NCBI GenBank assembly: GCA_032353305.1
Contig: JAUCNG010005568.1
Coordinates: 1 to 15,350 of the forward strand
Direction: 5' to 3'
Origin: Cephalothrix spiralis
Taxonomy: Eukaryota; Nemertea; Palaeonemertea; Archinemertea; Cephalotrichidae
Length of the DNA stretch: 15,350 bases
The notes beneath the pieces are model-generated. The model saw only the letters and a list, made by a program, of their open reading frames with translations. It had not been told where the DNA came from and searched no databases. Of this stretch, positions 8,265 through 15,350 are shown in pieces. Numbering within the stretch: the stretch's first letter is position 1; the number at the start of each line of letters is the position of its first letter. The translations under genes and the position numbers were made by a program.

Positions 8265-8548
8265 TTCTCTGACCAACTAGACCAACTGACCAACTAGACA
8301 GGCCAATAACAGGTTAAACATACTTAGACCGATGTTCAGTACAAAAACATTGTCATTATTATTTAATTTGATGATTTTAATTAAGTTTCGGAAAGTTTGC
8401 CTGGTTCTAATCGATTTGCCGGGTTCTATCGATATAAGTAGAGCCAGTCACATGACACCCACTCATCCAATCACATTCATAGAAACTAACATCGGTCTAA
8501 TATATTTTATGAAGAAACATTGCTATTCATGAATCTTGAAGTACCTAC

Positions 8549-8681
8549 CTGCCATGAGCTCTGATGTCCAACCTGATTTCACGATCTGTCGAACGCTTCA
8601 CGAGGTGATGCTGATGCTGTACGTGTTCATGATCGTAAAACAGTGGCTCATAATGGGATATGAAATCCGTCAATGGAGTGC
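8549..8681 (-). CDS. ADAM10: ADAM10/Kuzbanian metalloprotease, N-terminal prodomain exon
   Basis: Partial gene: one internal exon of 133 bp. Read on the minus strand it is preceded by a T-rich tract ending TTTTTCAG and followed by the donor GTAGGT. It encodes 44 codons plus two bases: (G)TPLTDFISHYEPLFYD, then a His-rich stretch HEHVQHQHH, then LVKRSTDREIRLDIRAHG. The blocks HYEPL..YD, KRS and RAHGR match the start of the mature ADAM10 prodomain as I know it from vertebrates (HYEGL.YN, KRA, HAHGR). In that family the protein is a type I membrane sheddase that cleaves Notch and other surface proteins, and the prodomain keeps the zinc protease latent during secretion. The exon enters in phase 1 and leaves in phase 2. 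Its last bases AG join the G of the 7716-7834 exon to give Arg, so the protein reads HGR-EFKIRL without a break. The signal-peptide exon is not identified. Another ADAM is possible, but the ADAM10 motifs fit best. Confidence 0.88.
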
Positions 8682-9495
8682 CTGAAAAATAACGAGGGAA
8701 AAATTATTGCGAAGGTCAAATGTAAGTCAAGTCAGGATGAAGGATTAATCGGGAGCCCCATTCTCACCTGACAGAGCGGTAGCCTGCAGCTGCTTGGCTA
8801 ACGCGCTGACTACATCGATTACGAATTTCTTTGCATGGATCTTTGCAAGTGAAAAATATATGGGGCCACTAATTGGTCAAACGACTCACGTGATCGTTTT
8901 AACATGGTCTTAAAAACGGTCTAAAATTTCAGTTTTTTTCGTGTGAACTATTGCATAATTGAGTTACGTGCAATTTAAAAACATGAAAAAATGGCTAATA
9001 CATTAATTTATTATGCTATCATGTTTTCGTTTGTAATGTTACAGTCCAATGATGAAATAAGGTCTTAGACCACTCGGATGTGTTTGATCACCTTAGCGGA
9101 AGGTCGACGAATTTTGCATGGGTATATAGACAGCAAATAAGCAATATATTATTGTCTTGCTGTCTTTCTGCGTGATATAGCTATAAAATCCATTGGCGCC
9201 GAATAATAATTTGTAGAATCGATTAGTGGACGTGTAAGACTACTAACTATTTGGTTCGCTATTAAACGATGGATTTATTGTCGATCGGGCCAGGGACCCA
9301 GGGTATAATGAAATATGATATAATATCATGGGAACGAGGATGCGGGAGCCCGAAAAAAACACTAAAATCGCCTAGCGGGTCGGAATTTTGAAGATTTAGA
9401 GTAACACGATGTTAAGGATCAGGATTCCTTAACGCGTTCGGGAAATCCAATTCTTCCGATAACGGAGAGATAAGCTCTAACATCAACCAACGAGG
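8682..9495. other. Upstream intron or 5' flank of the ADAM10 exons
   Basis: It is mostly non-coding AT-rich DNA. The only candidate is a weak minus-strand exon at 8768-8840 with a GTGAG donor in matching phase (see findings). No signal-peptide exon with an ATG was recognised. Confidence 0.5.
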
Positions 9496-9552
9496 CAGGC
9501 GTGGCGGAAGTTTAAAAATATTGGGGGTGCTCTGAGGGAGCGAGTCAGGAAA
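9496..9552 (+). repeat. Dispersed repeat fragment, copy 2
   Basis: Diverged copy of 131-190: AAGTTTAAAAATATTGGGGG, TGCTCTGAGGGAG, then CGAGTCAGGAAA. Confidence 0.5.
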
Positions 9553-9886
9553 ATATCCATATACCCTCATTCATAACCGTGCCAGCTGATATGCAGCCAG
9601 TTTATGGCATAAAATTAACCTGATATCACGAGCGCCAAAGGCGCAAGCGACATTTTTGATACGTGTACCTCTTGACTTGAGGAGGGCCATTTTTGCAAAT
9701 TATATAGCTGAAATAGCCCCCAAATAGACTCCAAATGATTTTTTAACAAGACAATTTCAAATATGTTTTAATTAGTATTGGGGGAGGGGGTGCTACTTAT
9801 ATGGAGAGCACCCACTACATTTTAATTGTCATAAGGACACGACCTTGGAAACCCGTCTGCTATCGTTTAAAGAGTTTTATTGTATA
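9553..9886. other. Non-coding stretch, small hairpins only
   Basis: There are two short inverted repeats: GCGCC/GGCGC near 9632, and GGGTGCT/AGCACCC at 9788-9813 with a 12-base loop. No gene was recognised. Confidence 0.5.
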
Positions 9887-9960
9887 AGTGTATGCAGTTT
9901 GAACCCAATAGCTCAACTCCTTCTATATGAGGCCTATGACTTTTCACTCCCCCTCGTATA
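9887..9960 (-). mobile_element. Mariner-like element end fragment, copy 1
   Basis: The first 48 bp (9887-9934) are identical to 11870-11917. The similarity continues, more weakly, to the TA at 9959-9960. On the minus strand the end reads TACGAGGGGGAGTGAAAAGT then CATAGGCCTCATATAG, which resembles mariner terminal sequence (my recollection, not verified). No opposite end or transposase was found. Confidence 0.5.
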
Positions 9961-10439
9961 ATAAACTGGTGGCCACAAAAGTAGGACGATCAACCAAAAG
10001 TAGGACAGGTGCCTAAATTTTTTGGACAAGTGCCTTTCTTCTCATCTTTGAAATACATTTAAAATGTAGGTCATTTTTAATAAAATGTTGATTTTCAAAA
10101 TAACATTATAATATTATTAATTAAGTTGCTCAAAAAAGACAAAATGAAACCTTGAAACATCTTTCAAACTAGCAATTTAGGATGGTTTGTTTTCAAAACA
10201 ATCATAAAGGTGGATATTGAAGCCATGAAACATTGATATGGTTCTATTTTGGTGCTGTCAATATTGAAAATATGACTCTGGAATAATCTGTTTGAAAAAA
10301 TAACCCTCGGGCAGATAACGATTTTCGAGATTTAAAATAAAATGGTTTTTAAAACTTCATTCTATTTCATCAGGAAAATTTATACAAGGAATGTGCATTC
10401 AATTCAAATAATTTAAATTCAAGTTGTTGTGAGCTAAGT
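9961..10439. other. AT-rich stretch, nothing recognised
   Basis: It contains a short direct duplication of CAAAAGTAGGAC (9976-9987 and 9995-10006), followed by GGACAGGTGCCT/GGACAAGTGCCT. There is no coding or RNA signal. Confidence 0.5.
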
Positions 10440-10745
10440 TGTCAGATGACTGGCTCAAATAGACACAGACGGTTCGCTTTATGGGCATTTACCCTTAGGC
10501 CTGTAGACCTATCTCGTACTCTATTCTATTTTCTATATACCGACTAGCAGTGGCCGGTTTACCTGAAAGAAGGGACTGCGTCCCACTCCACGTATTTAAC
10601 CTGACCGAACCACCCAGAAGGCAGTGTACGCTAAAGAACTTGCCGAATGTTCTACCCAATGGAAAGTAAAGTCGAGTCCGGGTCTCGAACCCGGGACCTC
10701 CGGATTCAAAGACAGACTCTCTACCACTTTGCCACCGAGGCGCAA
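10440..10745 (-). mobile_element. SINE, full length (head type B)
   Basis: The minus strand head reads GCCTCGGTGGCAAAGTGGTA (A box) then GAGAGTCTGTC. It continues with GGTCCCGGGTTCGAGACC, containing a near-perfect B box GGTTCGAGACC. The body and tail match the other copies: CTTTACTTTCCATTGGG, GGTTAAATACGTGGAGTGGG, GGTATATAGAAAATAGAATA, GGTCTACAGGCCTAAGGG, and the tail TCTATTTGAGCCAGTCATC. It has the best-preserved pol III boxes in the window and so may be among the younger copies (inference). The open frame 10596-10781 is spurious. Confidence 0.9.
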
Positions 10746-11869
10746 TTTTTCGATATTAAACAATCGTTGGAAATTACTCAAGTGACACGATACTTTTGGG
10801 ACGAGTTTTTAATCCATATCCCATAATACAATTTCTCGGATCTTGTAATATATTTTTCTTTTTTCTTTCTTAAGTTGATTATTCAATGCATCAATCTCAT
10901 AAGGACTAATAAAAACCGAAATGCATTGCGAATATTCACAAGTACGATTTCCTTTTAAAAATGTGATTAAGGCTATAAATTATTTTTGGAAACCCGGCAG
11001 ATGTTTTCTGGAGAATCATCGTAGCCTCCTTAGTTTTGAACCGATCTGCACCATTTTGGTATTTTTTGCAATTATTTAAATATTCATAATGAAGTCTTAA
11101 TATGACGTCATCTAACTGTTAAACTGTTGCCTAGATATGTGTGCAATGATTTCGCTATATTATTATGGACCAATTTTTGCCATCAGCAACCTGCCCAAGT
11201 GGAAAATATCTTGATGACGACGGTAATTTTGGTTGGCTAAGTCGACTTTTGGTCGATTAGGCAAGTATGACAAACTGTTCCGCCTTAGGAAAATAGTTGA
11301 TGAGACTTTTGTTTGAACTAATGGTTGCTCGTAATATCGATTTTTTACGATAAAACTGACCGTTAAGAAAAACTGAGGGCAGTAGGAGATATAAATATCA
11401 TATGACTCATGACCAACCGATTTAAAATGATTTTCTTAGACGAAAACCCGAATGCTATCGGCGCATCGTCGGCATTTTCCGTAAAAAGAGTAAAGATAAA
11501 GTAGTATTTATCAAAAGATAAATAAGTCCACGGACACAATTGACGAACTAATTGAAAGATATTTTATATAACAAGAATATATTTCGCCCATTTAGGCTTC
11601 TACATCAGCTTGTGAATAAAATGTTGGTTAAGTTTAGCCAGGGTTTATATGTATATGTGTATAGCCATGCTTTGGGCTTTTCGACGTACACTGTATATAT
11701 ATGAAAAAACATTCCACGCACGTCAAGGCCTCAAGGCAAGGAAGTGAAAATGAAAATTCGTCAAGAAACAGCGAAATTATTTTTGCCAGATGTTTTTGCC
11801 AAGTTTGCCTTCTGAGAGCTCTCAATTCAAAAAAAATCCGAGAATTGCTTCCGCGGGCCCTGTATTGTA
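10746..11869. other. AT-rich stretch, nothing firmly recognised
   Basis: Overlapping open frames at 11701-11913 (+) and 11634-11930 (-) extend into the mariner-like repeat. They may be its 5' flank, but neither shows a transposase motif. No ADAM10 signal exon was found here. Confidence 0.45.
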
Positions 11870-11942
11870 AGTGTATGCAGTTTGAACCCAATAGCTCAAC
11901 TCCTTCTATATGAGGCCGAGAACTTTTCAATCACCCCTTGTA
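11870..11942 (-). mobile_element. Mariner-like element end fragment, copy 2
   Basis: It is identical to 9887-9934 over 48 bp (AGTGTATGCAGTTTGAACCC and following, to ATGAGGCC). On the minus strand it ends TACAAGGGGTGATTGAAAAG then TTCTCGGCCTCATATAG, with TA at the boundary (11941-11942). The other end was not located. Confidence 0.5.
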
Positions 11943-12767
11943 TATGAAAGGAAACGAAGATCTACGAGTATAACTATGCAAAAAGCCCTCACCCTGACCA
12001 ATAGTCTTGATCCTTGATTCCGATAAGTGATCAAATATGACGGACTAATATGATCGGAAATCAATCCATGACTAAGTTTGGGATGCTATATGACTATTAT
12101 CGAGAAAATGAAGACAGATACCTAATATATGAGATAGAAATGTCGATCCTTGGCACTATCCAATAATACTAGATAGCATAATAGGCTTCATTTATAATTC
12201 CCTTTCAAACTAAGGATTGTAATCTGATGTCGTATTCTAATCATATTAGACACATCGATTTGCGATATAGGTATCGGAATAATGTATCGATATCATGCAC
12301 ATATTTTGCCAACTCTTAATGATGCACAAATCATTCTTAAATCATGATATCAAAGGTCATGATGGAAAGGGGAGTAACTAGCATAAAGCTTGTACAGGTG
12401 AGACTTATATCGTATATAATATGATTCCCATGGCAAGGTCTATAAATAATGTAGATAGAATACTTTATTTAGCTATACAAGATCCACTTTACACGGCTGT
12501 AATGTAAACAACCAATACATCAGACCGGAATCTGACCGTAAGCCAGTCATATTTCATAATACAATCCCATCATTTCTTAACGTAACACGCTCTGCATGAG
12601 TCTGAAAACACCTAAATATATAAATAGTTTTCCGCATGGGAAAGATATTAGTTATATTATGCTCGTTACGCCACTTTCCATCATGACCTTTGGACGATAT
12701 GTAATCAAAATTCGTTGTACATCCATGACTGAAAAAGGGCAACTTCATCCTCCCAAACCCCAGGCAC
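11943..12767. other. AT-rich stretch, nothing recognised
   Basis: Open frames 12554-12832 (-) and 12596-12808 (+) overlap each other and run into the SINE fragment downstream. No protein motif is visible. Confidence 0.5.
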
Positions 12768-12873
12768 CATTTAGGTGGTGTTGTGGTGCAATGGTCTTCC
12801 ATTCCTGAGGCACCTGGTTTGACGTTCCTCATGGGGTATCGATCACATACCGTATACTGGGTGGCTCGGTCAG
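12768..12873 (+). repeat. Diverged SINE head fragment
   Basis: GGTGGTGTTGTGGTGCAATG (A-box region) is followed by a B-box-like GGTTTGACGTTCC, then TGGGTGGCTCGGTCAG, a block from the SINE body. Most of the body between them and the tail are missing. The head differs from both type A and type B. Confidence 0.5.
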
Positions 12874-13487
12874 TCTATTCAAATTAAAAACTAGATAACA
12901 AAAATAGAACGATAGAATTATAGCAACAAACTCGTTTAATATGAAAATTAAAATTCGTGATTGTTGGGTTATACGATACTTTTTGTCCGGTTTAAACGAC
13001 CCTAGTGCTGTCGCTATGCAGCATGAATTATGGATTTCCCTCAAATTTCTCGCGAATCGAAAATTGTTTTACATTTGTGCATGATGTGGCAGTGCGCTAG
13101 AACAGCAGATATTTCACTACTCAATATAAATTTGTTAAATTTATGCAAGGCAACTGAAGTTTTTGGTTCTATCAACAGTTTCTCCTCACGTAGGTCCATT
13201 GATTTGGACATAGAACAAACCCAATATAAGCGAATACGGGATGTTAATATCGATGGAACTAATAACATAATACCCTATAGATCAAAATGTCTAATGCTGA
13301 ACGGCCGTTACAATAGCAATTTTCGATTGATCTGCAGTCGGTATATTTCAAATTAACGAGTTATCAACATTGAGCTTAGTAATGGCGGTTTTTATGATTT
13401 ATAATAGTGACGTAGGAGTTAATAAAGGAGAAAAAACTAATTATTTGACCGACTTCTTTAAAGGTACAATCTGTGCAGGAGGTTGTG
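12874..13487. other. Non-coding stretch with an unassigned open frame
   Basis: A plus-strand 108-codon frame (13030-13356) begins MDFPQISRES. It has no recognisable domain, its stop is not followed by a clear polyadenylation signal, and the opposite strand is open too, so I do not call it a gene. Confidence 0.45.
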
Positions 13488-13936
13488 AGCCTTGGTGGCA
13501 AATTGGTAGAGAGTCGGTCTTTAAATTCGGAGGTCCCGGGTTCAAATAGACCGGGCTCGACACTACTTTCCATCGAGGAGAACCTTGGGCACGTTCTTCA
13601 GCGTACACTGCCTCCTTGGTGGCTCGTTCAGGCCTTGGTTTACGGACACCGCCGGTGAGAATTTACGAAAAATGGAAATAATATTTTTTTTTTTTTTTAC
13701 CGCCGCCGGCGGGATTTTTGAAAAGTTTGTCCGTAAACCACGTAATTAAAAAAAAATGCCTCAGGTTAAATACGATGAGTGGGACTCTGTCCCTCACTTT
13801 GGGGCAAACCCAACTGCTAATCGGTATATAGAAATTATATTAGAGTGCGGGATAGGTCTACAGGCCTAAGTGTAAATGCTCATAAAGAGGACCGTCTGTG
13901 TCTATTTGAACCAGTCATCTGCCGCACTCCCAAAAA
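13488..13936 (+). mobile_element. SINE, full length (head type B), interrupted by a small TIR element
   Basis: The head is GCCTTGGTGGCAAATTGGTA then GAGAGTCGGTC, and the B-box region is GGTCCCGGGTTCAAATAG. The body is CGACACTACTTTCCATCG to GGCTCGTTCAGG, where a 128-bp insert (13633-13760) interrupts it. It resumes GTTAAATACGATGAGTGGGA and runs through GGTATATAGAAATTATATTA to the tail TCTATTTGAACCAGTCATC, ending near CACTCCCAAAAAG. The open frames at 13376-13573 and 13473-13658 are spurious. Confidence 0.88.
13633..13760. mobile_element. 128-bp TIR element (MITE) inside a SINE
   Basis: It breaks the SINE body with a 5-bp direct duplication TCAGG at 13628-13632 and 13761-13765, which gives the exact boundaries. 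A perfect 13-bp inverted repeat, TGGTTTACGGACA (13636-13648) and TGTCCGTAAACCA (13728-13740), lies just inside the left end and 20 bp inside the right end. The interior has a poly-T run of about 16 and GC-rich palindromes (CCGCCGG). It encodes nothing. Confidence 0.72.
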
Positions 13937-15350
13937 GTTAGAAAATTTTTCAACTTTTGCGCGTGAAAACATCCTCTCATATTTTGAAATCGTTGTTATA
14001 TATTTTGTAATAATTATATTTCATTTTGTCTAAAAACGTGTAATGACTTGGACCTCACCCGATTGGGTCTTTACACCATCGGCGCTCGCGTTATGGACAT
14101 GCGCAATTTTCTCTCTGGCCCTTAAATCCTTATTTTGGCTCCACTGTTTTTCTTGGGCCCTGGCCGAAATCAGGCTATCGTCTATGTATATACAGTTTCG
14201 TCGTGGCCTAGATGTGGCGCCCTTAGGACGGGTTCTAATGCTCCTAAAATGAGTTACTCCCAGCTGTGAAGTTAGTCGAGGCCTTAACCCTATTCCTATT
14301 GAAGGGCTTTTTTGAGCTCGAATTTGAAGGGGTGGGCTGATTCCGCCCACCCCTAAGATTTCGACTTTGGATGGTCGTAAAAAGCTGAATTTTTTTCACA
14401 TATGGGGTAACATCTAAAGAACACTTTAACGAAATTTTTTTTCAAAAAAGCACATTCGAGCCCATTTTTTGGTCCAAATTCGGGAAAAAAGTGAAAAAAA
14501 ATCTATTATCTTTATATTGGCTTAATTTCAAGATTTATTTGGTCTCAGGGTGTTTTTTTCTTTGAAAATGCGTTTAATACTTATCAGCTGGCGACAAATC
14601 CGCAGGGTCTCGAAAAAGGCCCCAAAAAATAAATAAAAAAATTATTTTTTGCGCAAAAATGGGTCCTAGGCCACAAGACGCCAGGGTTGGCTCAATATGA
14701 CCTTATTTGATTACAGGTACTTAGCATATTGATCACTCTAGAAAATATTTTTGGGCACCAAAATGGTTTTTGTGGTGCTCTGGCGGGCAATTTTTGGGCC
14801 CTCCTACGCCGGCCCTGGGGCACCTATCCCCATCATTTTGTTTTATTATGTCGGCAATCCACTCTGCTTAAAACTCCTAAACAATCAAGAAGGTGGGCTT
14901 ATAGGATTTTAAAGAAAAGGGGACAGTGCACAATCTTGTAAGGAAAGTAAAAACATTAGATATGCCCAAGGTGGGTCAAGTAAATGAGTAAAAACTACAA
15001 TCACAGCTTCAAACATAAACAACAATAATTATCGTTGTTATCAAGCCGAGCGAAGCGAGCTGAGATTTTTTTGAAATTTAAGGCATAGAAACGTTGCTAT
15101 TTTAGGGACAGCAAATAATATATTTCAATTTGTTTTTTGTCGATTTTCGTTGGGGCCCCTGAGCTCATGCAGGATGCAGGGCCCTTAGGAATAGCTCTAA
15201 AGCTATACTACCTAACGTTATGCAAATTGTTGCGTTAATGTAAAATTTTTTTGTTTTGCAATCCCGTCGAGCAATATATACAATATTGTACGGAGGTGTA
15301 ACAGCAAGGTCATTGCCTTGAAAGAAACACATTTTTTCCATTTCGAACAA
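13937..15350. other. Non-coding region with a GC-richer block of unknown origin
   Basis: The part 14040-14360 is richer in GC than its surroundings and is open on both strands (minus 14030-14350, plus 14043-14252). It ends in a perfect hairpin GGGGTGGGC/GCCCACCCC (14329-14353). The stretch 14360-14700 is rich in A and T homopolymer runs. Another GC-richer patch near 15150-15185 (GGGGCCCCTGAGCTC, GGGCCCTTAGGA) weakly echoes CGCCCTTAGGACGGG at 14220. The whole could be an old transposon, but no domain was established. Confidence 0.4.
15031..15095 (+). repeat. GAGCGRAGCGAGG dispersed repeat, copy 3
   Basis: TTATCAAGCCGAGCGAAGCG then AGCTGAGATTTTTTTGAAAT then TTAAGGCATAGAAACG. The left side matches 8228-8264 and the right side matches 8030-8090, so this copy links the other two. 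Confidence 0.55.

Larger units (their letters stand above)
7835..8548 (-). other. ADAM10: Intron between the two ADAM10 exons (phase 2)
   Basis: This 714-bp AT-rich stretch begins GTAGGT and ends TTTTAG on the minus strand. It carries two copies of a GAGCGRAGCGAGG-type dispersed motif (8030-8090 and 8228-8264). A short tandem run of the unit GACCAACTA lies at 8270-8297. The intron holds no other coding signal that I can support. Confidence 0.8.

Noticed and set aside
12829-13044. Minus-strand frame with a hydrophobic segment (FVAIILSFYFCYLVF) as the ADAM10 signal exon
   Set aside because: The hydrophobic segment is far from the start, the frame begins in a SINE-flanked region, and no phase 1 donor in a sensible place was seen.
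13030-13356. 108-codon plus-strand gene
   Set aside because: There is no recognisable domain, splice context or polyadenylation signal, and the opposite strand is also open over most of it.
14329-14353. Rho-independent terminator
   Set aside because: The stem GGGGTGGGC/GCCCACCCC is perfect, but there is no T tract right after it and the DNA is eukaryotic.

Overview
The window is AT-rich, non-coding-dominated DNA from a metazoan, most likely an invertebrate. Only two stretches are convincingly protein-coding. Both lie on the minus strand, are bounded by GT-AG splice sites, and together encode about 84 residues of the prodomain of an ADAM10/Kuzbanian-type metalloprotease. The prokaryote-style open frames are all short and almost all fall in repeats. 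No operons, Shine-Dalgarno sites, CRISPR arrays or intact tRNA/rRNA genes were seen. I cannot fix the phylum from sequence alone. The ADAM10 residues and the TA-flanked transposon ends would suit a protostome, perhaps an arthropod; this is inference.

Layout. In gene order (right to left), 8682-15350 would be upstream intron or 5' flank, with no confident first exon. The first exon seen is 8549-8681, followed by a 714-bp intron (7835-8548) and a second exon at 7716-7834. Everything from 7715 to 1 would be the next intron, because no following exon (the rest of the prodomain) is recognisable. The splice phases agree: the intron between the two exons is phase 2 and both outer junctions are phase 1.

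The rest is a mosaic of small non-autonomous mobile elements. A tRNA-headed SINE family of about 310 bp recurs at 1867-3116 (a head-to-tail array), 4591-4905 (minus), 10440-10745 (minus) and 13488-13936 (plus, interrupted by a small terminal-inverted-repeat element). Fragments occur at 6143-6178, 7190-7394 and 12768-12873. At least two different tRNA-like heads sit on the same body. A second repeat family of about 385 bp occurs at 1987-2369 and 3881-4266; its first copy is flanked by 67-bp direct repeats of SINE sequence. Foldback or TIR elements lie at 787-1013, 1341-1420, 5718-6277 and 13633-13760. A 48-bp identical repeat pair (9887, 11870) looks like the end of a mariner-type element.

Nothing indicates the genes or elements work together as a system. 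The points of interest are the ADAM10 gene structure, how the SINE family is built and rearranged, and several long palindromes that would form long RNA hairpins if transcribed within the intron.
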